35,604 bases of DNA from Deltaproteobacteria bacterium PRO3. Its GTDB lineage: Bacteria; UBA10199; DSSB01. The DNA lies in contig SZOV01000024.1 of NCBI GenBank assembly GCA_030263375.1, forward strand, positions 1-35,604. The letters are read 5' to 3'. Under the pieces are notes generated by a model that made no database searches, was not told the DNA's origin, and was given only the letters and a program-made list of their open reading frames with translations. Made by a program: the position numbers and the translations under genes. Shown here in pieces: positions 16,005 through 23,086 of this stretch. The stretch's first letter is position 1, and every line of letters begins with the position of its first letter.

Positions 16005-17234
16005 CTATACCTTCTTTAACAGATGGCCCAGCTTGTCCTTCTTCGTCGTCAAATAATTCAGGTTGGAGCGGTTCGGCGCGATCTCGATCGGAACCCGTTC
16101 GACGATGCTCAGGCCGTAGCCCTCGAGACCGACGATCTTCTTCGGATTGTTCGTCATCAGTCGAATCTTGCCGACGCCCAACGAGACCAGGATCTGCGCG
16201 CCGATGCCGTAGTCGCGCAGGTCGGGCTTGAAACCCAGCTTCTCGTTGGCCTCGACGGTGTCGAGCCCGCTCTCCTGGAGCGTATAGGCCTTGATCTTGT
16301 TGGGCAGGCCGATGCCGCGCCCCTCCTGGCGGATATACAGGATCACGCCCTTCCCCGCCTCCTCGACCATCTCCATGGCCCGGTGCAGCTGGGCGCCGCA
16401 GTCGCAGCGCATCGAGCCGAAGGCGTCGCCCGTCAGGCACTCGGAATGTACCCGCACCAGGACCTCGTCCTCGGGGCCGATCTCGCCCTTCACCAGGGCG
16501 ACGTGGTGGTTCTTGTCGACGTCGTTCTCGTAGACCTTGATCTTGAAGCTGCCGAAGGCGGTGGGCAGCTCGGCCTCACTGGCCACCCGCACCAGGCTCT
16601 CTTTTTGCAACCGGTAGCGGACCAGGTCGGCGATGGAGACGATCTTGAGGCCGTGCTCCGCGGAGAATTTTTCGAGGTCGGGCATCCGGGCCATGGTGCC
16701 GTCCTCGTTCATGATCTCGCAGATCACCGCGGCGGGCTTCATGCCGGCCAGGCGGGCCAGGTCGACCGAGCCCTCGGTCTGTCCGGTGCGCACCAGGACG
16801 CCGCCGGTACGGGCGCGCAGCGGGAAGATATGCCCGGGCCGGGCCAGCTCTTCGGGTTTGCAGTCTTCCTTGATCGCGGTGAGGATGGTCACCGCGCGAT
16901 CGGCGGCGGAGATCCCGGTGGTGGTGCCGTTGCGCGCATCGATGGAGACCGTGAAGCCCGTCTCGTAGAGCGAGCTGTTGTCCTGGACCATCATCGGGAG
17001 GTTGAGCTGCTGGCACTTCTCCTCGGTGAGGGAGAGGCAGATCAGGCCCCGGGCGTACTTGGCCATGAAGTTGATGGCCTCGGGGGTGATGGCCTCGGCG
17101 GCCATGGCGATGTCGCCCTCGTTCTCCCGGTCTTCGTCGTCGACCAGGATGACCATCTTGCCGGCCTTATAGTCCTCGAGGGCGGCCTTGACCTTCTCGA
17201 AGCTGCGGTGAAATTCGAGGATATCGGTGCTCAT
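16005..17234 (-). CDS. ribBA: Bifunctional 3,4-dihydroxy-2-butanone-4-phosphate synthase / GTP cyclohydrolase II
   Basis: Provides both precursors of riboflavin: dihydroxybutanone phosphate from ribulose 5-phosphate (N-terminal half) and diaminoribosylamino-pyrimidinone phosphate from GTP (C-terminal half). In the 409 residues, the RibB part shows [11 protein letters not shown] (31-41) and [20 protein letters not shown] with the acidic and His ligands. The RibA part shows the zinc cysteines Cys266, Cys277 and Cys279 in [19 protein letters not shown], then RQEGRGIGL and [14 protein letters not shown]. Both active sites look complete. It lies 8 bp after ribE and 6 bp before ribH. No FMN riboswitch sequence is seen before the rib genes, so regulation by FMN is not evident. 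Confidence 0.97.
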   Translation of the reverse strand: MSTDILEFHRSFEKVKAALEDYKAGKMVILVDDEDRENEGDIAMAAEAITPEAINFMAKYARGLICLSLTEEKCQQLNLPMMVQDNSSLYETGFTVSIDARNGTTTGISAADRAVTILTAIKEDCKPEELARPGHIFPLRARTGGVLVRTGQTEGSVDLARLAGMKPAAVICEIMNEDGTMARMPDLEKFSAEHGLKIVSIADLVRYRLQKESLVRVASEAELPTAFGSFKIKVYENDVDKNHHVALVKGEIGPEDEVLVRVHSECLTGDAFGSMRCDCGAQLHRAMEMVEEAGKGVILYIRQEGRGIGLPNKIKAYTLQESGLDTVEANEKLGFKPDLRDYGIGAQILVSLGVGKIRLMTNNPKKIVGLEGYGLSIVERVPIEIAPNRSNLNYLTTKKDKLGHLLKKV

Positions 17235-17242
17235 AAAAATTC

Positions 17243-17857
17243 CTATCGGCGCTTGCCTCGAGCTTTAAACATTTTCTCAAGGTATTTCAAGAGGATATCC
17301 GCCTCGAGGTTCAGCGCCGCCCCCAGCGGTTTGTCGACCAGCGTGGTCTTCTCCTGGGTGTGGGGGATGATGCAAAGCGAAATGCGGTCTCCACGGACAG
17401 CATTGACCGTCAGGCTGATCCCGTCGACGGTCACAGAGCCCTTGTCCACCATGTAGGGGCGCAGGGCCTTCGGCACCTGGACCTCGAGCAACCAATAGGC
17501 GTCGGGCTTGGCCGCGACGAATTGCTTTTTCACCAGGCGTCCCACCCCGTCGACGTGGCCCTGGACGATGTGGCCACCCAGCCGGTCGCCCAGGCGCAGG
17601 GGGCGCTCGAGGTTGACTCGCTGCCCTTTTTTGAGCTGACCCAAGGTGGTGACCCGGAGGGTCTCGGGGGAGATGTCCGCGGAAAAGACCTTACCGCGCA
17701 GCCGCGTGGCGGTCAGGCAGCAGCCGTCGACCGCGATAGAGTCCCCGACCTTCGTCCCCTTCAAGCTAAAGGGACACTCGACCTCTAGTCTGGTATGAGT
17801 GCGAAACAAATCAATTTTTTTAACGGTACCACAACCTTCGACGATGCCGGTGAACAT
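17243..17857 (-). CDS. ribE: Riboflavin synthase, alpha chain
   Basis: Dismutates two 6,7-dimethyl-8-ribityllumazine molecules into riboflavin and the pyrimidine precursor. It has 204 residues with the characteristic start [12 protein letters not shown]. The two homologous barrels are visible: the first with [17 protein letters not shown], the second from about residue 97 with [13 protein letters not shown], then [18 protein letters not shown]. The C-terminal helix drives trimer formation. It starts 47 bp after ribD and ends 8 bp before ribBA, so the set is complete: ribD, ribE, ribBA, ribH. Confidence 0.96.
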   Translation of the reverse strand: MFTGIVEGCGTVKKIDLFRTHTRLEVECPFSLKGTKVGDSIAVDGCCLTATRLRGKVFSADISPETLRVTTLGQLKKGQRVNLERPLRLGDRLGGHIVQGHVDGVGRLVKKQFVAAKPDAYWLLEVQVPKALRPYMVDKGSVTVDGISLTVNAVRGDRISLCIIPHTQEKTTLVDKPLGAALNLEADILLKYLEKMFKARGKRR

Positions 17858-17904
17858 AGGCTGCGCAGGCTAGCGGGCCGGCCGAGGGGAGTCAAGGGGA
17901 GGCC

Positions 17905-19014
17905 TCAGGCGAAGCGATAGGCGACCAACAAATCCTCCTCCAGCCACTCCACGGCGTAGCGTTTCAGCCCACCGGAGGGGATGCGGCTTAGGCCGAGCGC
18001 GGCGAAAAGCGGACGGGCGTCCGCGCCGAGGATCTTGGGGGCCTGGAAGAGCAAGAGCTCCTGGGCGCATTTTTGGCGGATAAAGTGGGTCCAGGTGGCG
18101 GCGCCGCCTTCGACTATGAGGCTTAGGACCGAGCGGCGACCCAACTCCTTTAGCAGGGCCTTCAGGCGGAAGCGCCCGTCGGCGCCGAGGGGGCAAACCA
18201 GGACCTTGGCGCCCCGGGCCTCGATCTCTCGCCGCCGTTGCGCGGAGGCCCGGCCCGGCGCCACGACGACCCAGCACTGCGAACCGCGGGGACCGCGGAG
18301 GACCTTGGCGCTGAGCGGAATCCGCCCGCGGGGGTCGAGGACGATACGGATCGGTTGCCGGGCCGACTTCGCATGGCGCGCGGTCAGCCGCGGGTCGTCC
18401 GCCAAGACGGTTCCGACGCCCACGAGGATGGCGTCGGCCTCGCCCCGCAAGCGGTGCACCCACTCCCGGGACGCCTTCCCGGTGATCCAGCGGGAACGGC
18501 CGTTGCCCAGGGCAATGCGGCCGTCGAGCGAGGCAGCGGCCTTAAGCAGCACCCAGGGCCGCCCCGTCCTCATCCAATGGTTGTAGAAGAGATTGACCTG
18601 CCGGCAGTCGGCCTCCAGGACGCCGACCTCCACTTGCAGGCCCGCCTTTCGCAGCTGCTGGGCGCCCTTCCCCGCCACCTGGGGATTGGGATCGAGGGTG
18701 CCGATCACCACTTTGCGAATGCCCGAGGCGAGGATCGCCCGGGTACAGGGCGGCGTGCGCTTGCCCTCGTGGCAGCAGGGCTCGAGGGTGACGTAGAGGG
18801 TGGCGCCCTTGAGATTTTTCACCCGGCGCATCGCCTCGATCTCGGCGTGCGGGAGGCCGGCGCGCCGGTGGTAGCCCTTGGCGAGGAGCTTACCGTCCTT
18901 GACCAAGACCGCGCCGACCATGGGATTGGGTGAGGTATGGCCGCGGGCTTTGACCGCCTCGTTCAGGGCCAGGCCCATCCAGTAGGCATCGTCTTTTTTG
19001 GAGGGGTTCGGCAC
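17905..19014 (-). CDS. ribD: Bifunctional diaminohydroxyphosphoribosylaminopyrimidine deaminase / uracil reductase
   Basis: Performs the second and third steps of riboflavin synthesis from the GTP branch. In the 369 residues, the N-terminal cytidine-deaminase-like domain has HAEIEAM (His56, Glu58) and PCCHEGKRTPPC (Cys80 and Cys90 of the zinc site). The C-terminal reductase domain has KAAASLDGRIA, GVGTVLADDPRLTAR and LIVEGGA. The start is a GTG at 19014, 1 bp after the nrdR stop codon (TAGGGTG), with an AGGA sequence inside the end of nrdR. Translation is therefore probably coupled to nrdR. Confidence 0.95.
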   Translation of the reverse strand: MPNPSKKDDAYWMGLALNEAVKARGHTSPNPMVGAVLVKDGKLLAKGYHRRAGLPHAEIEAMRRVKNLKGATLYVTLEPCCHEGKRTPPCTRAILASGIRKVVIGTLDPNPQVAGKGAQQLRKAGLQVEVGVLEADCRQVNLFYNHWMRTGRPWVLLKAAASLDGRIALGNGRSRWITGKASREWVHRLRGEADAILVGVGTVLADDPRLTARHAKSARQPIRIVLDPRGRIPLSAKVLRGPRGSQCWVVVAPGRASAQRRREIEARGAKVLVCPLGADGRFRLKALLKELGRRSVLSLIVEGGAATWTHFIRQKCAQELLLFQAPKILGADARPLFAALGLSRIPSGGLKRYAVEWLEEDLLVAYRFA

Positions 19015-19015
19015 C

Positions 19016-19471
19016 CTACGATTCCTTTTCGACCTTCTGGATCAGGTCGACGAACTCGCCGATGTCCTTGAAGGAGCGATAGACGCTCGCGAAGCGCACG
19101 TAGGCGACATCGTCCAGCTCTTTGAGCGCCTGCATGACCTGCTCGCCCACTCGGCTCGAAGGCACCTCGGCCTCGCCGGACTCCATGAGGGCGGCCTCGA
19201 TGTCGTTGGCGGTCTTCTCGATGGTCTCGACCGAGATCGGGCGCTTCTCGCAGGCCTTTTTCAGGCCGGTGATCACTTTGCCGCGGTCGTAGGGCTCGCG
19301 GCGGCCGTCTTTCTTCACCACCAAGGGCAGCATCTCCTCGACGCGCTCGTAGGTGGTGAAGCGCTTCTGGCAGACCTCGCACTCGCGGCGGCGGCGGATC
19401 ATCCCGCCGTCCTTGCTGACGCGCGAGTCGATGACCTTGCTCTCGGGATCTCCGCAAAAGGGACATTTCAT
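19016..19471 (-). CDS. nrdR: Transcriptional repressor NrdR
   Basis: ATP-cone regulator that represses ribonucleotide reductase genes by binding NrdR boxes. At 151 residues it has normal length. The zinc ribbon is formed by Cys3, Cys6, Cys31 and Cys34 ([17 protein letters not shown] and [16 protein letters not shown]). The ATP-cone domain follows from about residue 46 ([20 protein letters not shown] onward). The nrdR-ribD adjacency is common in proteobacteria. I see no ribonucleotide reductase gene in the window. The upstream gap to glyA is 55 bp. Confidence 0.97.
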   Translation of the reverse strand: MKCPFCGDPESKVIDSRVSKDGGMIRRRRECEVCQKRFTTYERVEEMLPLVVKKDGRREPYDRGKVITGLKKACEKRPISVETIEKTANDIEAALMESGEAEVPSSRVGEQVMQALKELDDVAYVRFASVYRSFKDIGEFVDLIQKVEKES

Positions 19472-19526
19472 GAGAGAGGCGTAGAGTGAAGGGTGAAAGG
19501 TGAAGAGCTGCTGGCTCTCGACGGCC

Positions 19527-20825
19527 CTACCGATTCACTCCCTGGTAAAGTGGGAATTTAAGGCAAAGCTCGCGAATCTCCCCCTGGATCTTCTTCTGCA
19601 GCGCCGCGTCGCCGGGCTTGGAGAGGGCTTGGTCGATCCAGCCGCCGATCAGCTCCATCTCGGCCTCTTTCATGCCCCGCGTGGTGAGCGCGGGCGTGCC
19701 GATGCGGACGCCGCTGGTGACCAGCGGACTTTGGTCGTCGAAGGGCACCGAATTTTTATTGGTCGTAATCCCCGCCTCTTCCAGCGCATGCTGGGCGTCT
19801 TTGCCGGTGAGCTTCTTGTTGCGCAGGTCGATCAGGATCAGGTGGTTGTCGGTGCCGCCGGAGATGATGTGGTAGTCCTTCGCCGTCAACGTCTTGGCCA
19901 GCGCTTGGGCGTTTTTTATGACCTGCTTGGCGTAGACTTCGAAGGCCGGCGACAGGGCCTCTTTGAAGGCCACCGCCTTGGCGGCGATGATGTGCATCAG
20001 CGGCCCGCCCTGGATGCCGGGGATGACCATCGAGTCGAGCAGCTCGCTCATCATCTTGGTGCGCCCCGACTTGGGGGCCACCTGGCCGAAGGGATTTTCG
20101 AAGTCTTTCCCCATCAGGATCAATCCGCCGCGCGGGCCGCGCAGGGTCTTGTGCGTGGTCGAGGTGACGACATGGCAGTGCGGCAGCGGGTCGTCGAGCA
20201 GCCTCTTGGCGATGAGCCCGGCCGGGTGCGCGATGTCGGCGAAGAGAAAGGCCCCGCAGGCGTCGGCGATCTCGCGGAACTTCTTGTAGTCGATGTTGCG
20301 CGAATAGGCCGAGGCTCCGACCGTGATCATCTTCGGCCTTTCCCGTTTCGCCTGGTCCATGCACTGGTCGTAATCGATGCGGCCGGTCTTCGGGTCGACG
20401 CCGTAGGCGACGAATTGGTAGAGCTGCCCGGAGAAATTGACCGGCGAGCCGTGCGTGAGGTGGCCGCCGTGGGAGAGGTTCATCCCCATCACCTTGTCGC
20501 CCGGCTTGAGGAAGGTGAAGTACACGGCCATGTTGGCCTGGGACCCGCTGTGCGGCTGCACGTTGGCGTACTCGGCGCCGAACAGCTTCTTGACCCGCTC
20601 CTGCGCGAGGGTCTCGGCGACGTCGACGAACTCGCAGCCTCCATAATAGCGGCGGCCGGGATAACCCTCGGCGTACTTGTTGGTCATTACCGAGCCGGCG
20701 GCCTCGAGCACGGCCCGGGAGACGAAGTTCTCGGAGGCGATCATCTCGAGCTTGTATTCTTGGCGGTCGAGCTCGCCCTGGATGGATTGGGCGATTTCGG
20801 GGTCGAATTCTTGGAGATAGGTCAC
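19527..20825 (-). CDS. glyA: Serine hydroxymethyltransferase
   Basis: PLP enzyme interconverting serine and glycine while charging tetrahydrofolate with a one-carbon unit, which feeds purine synthesis including PurN. The start is set at GTG 20825 (432 residues, [15 protein letters not shown]), because AGGAG lies 6 nt before it. An in-frame TTG seven codons upstream would place that site inside the coding region. Visible: [25 protein letters not shown], the pocket [26 protein letters not shown] and the PLP lysine (Lys226) in [14 protein letters not shown]. It starts 27 bp after rpiB. The stop codon sits in GGTAGGGCCGT, which vaguely resembles a family A end. Confidence 0.96.
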   Translation of the reverse strand: MTYLQEFDPEIAQSIQGELDRQEYKLEMIASENFVSRAVLEAAGSVMTNKYAEGYPGRRYYGGCEFVDVAETLAQERVKKLFGAEYANVQPHSGSQANMAVYFTFLKPGDKVMGMNLSHGGHLTHGSPVNFSGQLYQFVAYGVDPKTGRIDYDQCMDQAKRERPKMITVGASAYSRNIDYKKFREIADACGAFLFADIAHPAGLIAKRLLDDPLPHCHVVTSTTHKTLRGPRGGLILMGKDFENPFGQVAPKSGRTKMMSELLDSMVIPGIQGGPLMHIIAAKAVAFKEALSPAFEVYAKQVIKNAQALAKTLTAKDYHIISGGTDNHLILIDLRNKKLTGKDAQHALEEAGITTNKNSVPFDDQSPLVTSGVRIGTPALTTRGMKEAEMELIGGWIDQALSKPGDAALQKKIQGEIRELCLKFPLYQGVNR

Positions 20826-20852
20826 GGTTGGCTCCTGTGGGGGCAAAATCGC

Positions 20853-21302
20853 TTACTTGAAATTCTTATTCTCGATTTCGCCGATCTTTTCAAGGCGCCG
20901 TTCGTGGCGGCCGGCCTGGAACTTCGCGTCCAGCCAGGCTTGGACGGTGGCTTCGGCCTTGGGCTCGTCGAGCACCCGCCCGCCCAGGGCGATCACGTTG
21001 CTGTCGTTGTGCTCTTTGCTCATCTGGGCGGTGTAGGGGTCGGTGACGACCGCGGCGCGGATGCCCTTGAATTTATTGGCGGTGATGGCCATGCCGATGC
21101 CGGTGCCGCAGAGCAAAATGCCGCCGTCGGCTTGGCCCGCGGCCACCCGCTGCGCCACTTGGGCGGCGTAATCCGGGTAATCCACGGAATCTTCCGAGGT
21201 CACACCGAGGTCGACGTATTCAATTTTGCGGGAATCGAGCAGCCGAAGAATGGCTTTTTTCAGGTGGAAGCCGCCGTGATCGGAGGCGATGGCTAGTTTC
21301 AT
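20853..21302 (-). CDS. rpiB: Ribose-5-phosphate isomerase B
   Basis: Interconverts ribose 5-phosphate and ribulose 5-phosphate, the latter being the RibB substrate made into riboflavin downstream. It has 149 residues. Conserved parts: IASDHGGFHLKKAI, with His9 and neighbours binding phosphate, and GILLCGTGIGMAITANK, with catalytic Cys65 and the anion-hole GTGIG, then VVTDPYTAQMSKEHNDSNV. The ATG overlaps the acpP stop codon (ATGA), so the two genes are translationally coupled. The order rpiB-glyA-nrdR-rib is a frequent arrangement in delta-type proteobacteria, as I recall it. Confidence 0.96.
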   Translation of the reverse strand: MKLAIASDHGGFHLKKAILRLLDSRKIEYVDLGVTSEDSVDYPDYAAQVAQRVAAGQADGGILLCGTGIGMAITANKFKGIRAAVVTDPYTAQMSKEHNDSNVIALGGRVLDEPKAEATVQAWLDAKFQAGRHERRLEKIGEIENKNFK

Positions 21303-21541
21303 CAGCTTTCCTGCGTGCGACGTTTCACGTAGTCGATGACGTCTTTGACCGTGACGATCTTTTCGGCGTCTTCGTCGGGAATCTCCATTTCGAATTCTTC
21401 TTCCATCGCCATCACCAGCTCGACGATGTCGAGGGAGTCGGCACCGAGGTCGTCGAGCAGCGAGGCGCTGTCCGCGATCTCGTCTTCGTTGAGTCCCAGT
21501 TGCTCCGCGATGATCTGCTTGATCTTTTTGTCGGTGGACAT
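21302..21541 (-). CDS. acpP: Acyl carrier protein
   Basis: Small acidic carrier whose Ser36 (in [15 protein letters not shown]) receives 4'-phosphopantetheine and carries fatty-acyl intermediates. It has 79 residues from the ATG at 21541; a GTG immediately before it could add one residue. The sequence is a standard housekeeping AcpP ([16 protein letters not shown] and [17 protein letters not shown]). It is flanked by rpmF upstream (19 bp) and rpiB downstream (4-bp overlap). The plsX and fab genes that usually separate rpmF from acpP are not here. Confidence 0.95.
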   Translation of the reverse strand: MSTDKKIKQIIAEQLGLNEDEIADSASLLDDLGADSLDIVELVMAMEEEFEMEIPDEDAEKIVTVKDVIDYVKRRTQES

Positions 21542-21560
21542 CACATCCCCAAAAATTGGT

Positions 21561-21746
21561 TTAGAGATTCTCTTCGATCTTCAAGATATCGACGTTCTTG
21601 TAAAAGCCGCAGTGGATGCAAACCCGATGCGGGAGGCGCGGGGCGCCGCAACGCGGGCAACCGGCCACGTTGACGGCGGTCAGCTTGTGGGTGGCGCGGC
21701 GCATGTCCCGCCGGGATTTCGATTTTCTTCGCTTGGGTACTGGCAT
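21561..21746 (-). CDS. rpmF: 50S ribosomal protein L32
   Basis: Small zinc-ribbon protein of the large ribosomal subunit. It has 61 residues starting [20 protein letters not shown], with four zinc cysteines at positions 30, 33, 43 and 46 ([18 protein letters not shown]). It is the first gene of the run rpmF-acpP-rpiB-glyA-nrdR-rib-nusB. Upstream, on the - strand, TTGACA and TATAGT lie 60-80 bp before the ATG, but with a spacing shorter than optimal. Confidence 0.96.
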   Translation of the reverse strand: MPVPKRRKSKSRRDMRRATHKLTAVNVAGCPRCGAPRLPHRVCIHCGFYKNVDILKIEENL

Positions 21747-21784
21747 AAGGCCTCAGAAAAATTGAGTGAAAACGGCCTGCTAGG

Positions 21785-21810
21785 TACTATAGGGCTTCGA
21801 GGCTTGTCAA
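21785..21810 (-). promoter_or_regulatory. Possible promoter of the rpmF-acpP-rib run
   Basis: On the - strand a perfect TTGACA (21805-21810) is followed after only 14 bp by TATAGT (21785-21790), 39 bp before rpmF. The boxes are good but the spacing is short for sigma-70. If real, this would drive the long run down to nusB. Confidence 0.3.
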
Positions 21811-21846
21811 TTGGCATTATTTTTCGGCCCTTGGCTTTCCATCCCC

Positions 21847-21881
21847 ATTAATTACTTAAATAATTTCAATAAGTTAATTAT
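21847..21881. repeat. AT-rich inverted repeat at the end of nfi
   Basis: ATTAATTACTT (21847-21857) and AAGTTAATTA (21871-21880) are nearly complementary around a 13-nt AT-rich loop, overlapping the TAA stop codon of nfi. It may act as a weak terminator for nfi or simply reflect an AT-rich intergenic patch. Confidence 0.35.
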
Positions 21882-22555
21882 CCGGCTCGCTTGAGGCGCG
21901 ACACGTACAGATCGGCCTCCCGCGTCGGCTTCGGGAGGCGCCAACCCGCGTGGCATTCCAGGGTGAAGCGCAGGGCGCTGGCCAGGCCGATCCGGTGCCC
22001 GACGGAAATGAAGAGCGGCCGCACGCCGTCCTTGCTGCGGAAGATCGCGCCGACCTCCTCCCCACGATCGCGCAGAGGAGCGTGGCTGCCGCGCTTCGTC
22101 CCGGGCTCGCGGTATTCCCCGCAGAGCCGCGACTTCGCGCAGCCGATGGTCGGAACATCCAAGACGAGGCCCAAGTGGCTGGCGATGCCGAGGCGCCGGG
22201 GATGGGCGATCCCCTGCCCGTCGACGAAGACCAGGTCGGGGCGGCGACGCAGCTTGGCGAAGGCCTCGAGCAGGACGGGGATCTCGCGGAAGCTGAGCAG
22301 CCCGGGGACGTAGGGAAATTTCAGCGGAACGACGGCGTGGGCGCGCTCGATTTCCTTCAAGCCGGGGAATTCGAAGAGGATGACGCCGCCGTAGCCGAAC
22401 TTTTTATCGGCGGAGATCGCCATGTCGGCGCCGGCGACAGTGCGGACCTCGCCGAAGTCGTCGCGGGCGATCACTTGCGGGGCGAGTCGGCGTTGCAGCT
22501 CGACGGCCTGCTTGGGGCTTAGGTTCCAGTCATGGTGCGGAAGCTGCTTTGGCAT
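21878..22555 (-). CDS. nfi: Endonuclease V (deoxyinosine 3' endonuclease)
   Basis: Repair nuclease that nicks DNA near deoxyinosine and other deaminated bases. From the ATG at 22555, with AAGGA about 7 nt upstream, it has 225 residues. Catalytic acids are in place: Asp44 in VAGADMAIS, Glu91 in GLLSFREIPVLLEA, and Asp112 in FVDGQGIAHPRRLGIASHLGL (given here as one conserved block, 110-130). The C-terminal KSRLCGEY and SVGHRIGLASAL segments also match the family. An in-frame extension upstream translates repeat B1 and should be ignored. The gene lies 38 bp from B1 and convergent to nothing; it is downstream of sctV on the same strand. Confidence 0.95.
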   Translation of the reverse strand: MPKQLPHHDWNLSPKQAVELQRRLAPQVIARDDFGEVRTVAGADMAISADKKFGYGGVILFEFPGLKEIERAHAVVPLKFPYVPGLLSFREIPVLLEAFAKLRRRPDLVFVDGQGIAHPRRLGIASHLGLVLDVPTIGCAKSRLCGEYREPGTKRGSHAPLRDRGEEVGAIFRSKDGVRPLFISVGHRIGLASALRFTLECHAGWRLPKPTREADLYVSRLKRAG

Positions 22556-22593
22556 CGAAGTTTTTCCTTGGCGCGGCGGAAACCCATAAGGTG

Positions 22594-22777
22594 CGGCCCG
22601 GGACAGGAAAGAAGGTATCCCTTCCGGGCCCTGCGGAACTCGCATCTATTAGAATTGCCGTCTACCCCTCCGTGATCGTCCCAACTATTTCCTTATCCAC
22701 CAATTTTCCTCCCAATTAAGGTTGGCTCAGACAGTCCTCGGTCCCTCCAGGGATACCTTCTTTCCAGCACCGGGCCG
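22594..22777 (+). repeat. Family B element, copy B1 (184 bp)
   Basis: Ends are 29-bp inverted repeats, 22594-22622 and 22749-22777, with three mismatches. Both ends carry the copy-specific variants CGGCCCGG and GGAAAGAAGGTATCCC. Inside are a conserved left box (TTCCG-GGCCCTG-CGGAA hairpin then CTCGCAT), a 75-nt core, and a conserved right box (GGTTGGCTCAGACAG then TCCTCGGTCCCTCCAGGGA). Confidence 0.85.
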
Positions 22778-22837
22778 ATCTATTTGTAGTCATGATTTTT
22801 TCTCACGGGGTGGCTTAGAAAAAAAATACAAATAATT

Positions 22838-23023
22838 CGCCCCGGTGCAGGGGAAAAGGTGTCCCTGGAGGGACCGAGGACCTGTCTGAGCCATCCGTAA
22901 AGACTAGAAAGCGCATTTAAGTGATTCGACGCCTGGGATCACCCAAAAGGACGCGGTGGCAATTCCAATGGATGCGAGTTCCGCAGGGCCCGGAAGGGAC
23001 ACCTTTTCCCCTTCTCCGGGGCG
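22838..23023 (-). repeat. Family B element, copy B2 (186 bp), reverse orientation
   Basis: Read on the - strand it has the same order of boxes as B1 and B3. Its 29-bp ends differ at two positions and both carry GGGGAAAAGGTGTCCC. Its core of 76 nt is unlike those of B1 and B3 after the first 15 or so bases. The right box has one extra G (CAGACAGGTCC). Confidence 0.85.
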
Positions 23024-23086
23024 CACCTCCTAGTGAGGGCGGCAAGAAATCCCCCCTCCTCCGCCCCGCACGAAAAGGAGCGACGG

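Larger units (their letters stand above)
22556..23086. other. 531-bp gene-free region made of two facing family B repeats
   Basis: Between nfi and sctV I see no gene. It holds B1 (22594-22777), a 60-bp spacer and B2 in reverse orientation (22838-23023). The spacer is itself symmetric: ATTTGTA at 22782-22788 and TACAAAT at 22827-22833, each placed 4 bp from the neighbouring element end. The whole 22594-23023 stretch is therefore a large imperfect palindrome. A GGGCGG/CCGCCC pair at about 23037-23068 might form a weak hairpin after sctV. Confidence 0.75.

Noticed and set aside
19472-19526. Terminator after glyA (GAGAGC...GCTCTT)
   Set aside because: The position is between nrdR and glyA, so the hairpin lies inside the run. 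It has no T-run and one weak pair.
22556-22645. In-frame N-terminal extension of endonuclease V
   Set aside because: The 30 extra codons translate the left end of repeat B1. The ATG at 22555 has a good ribosome-binding site and gives the family's normal start and length.
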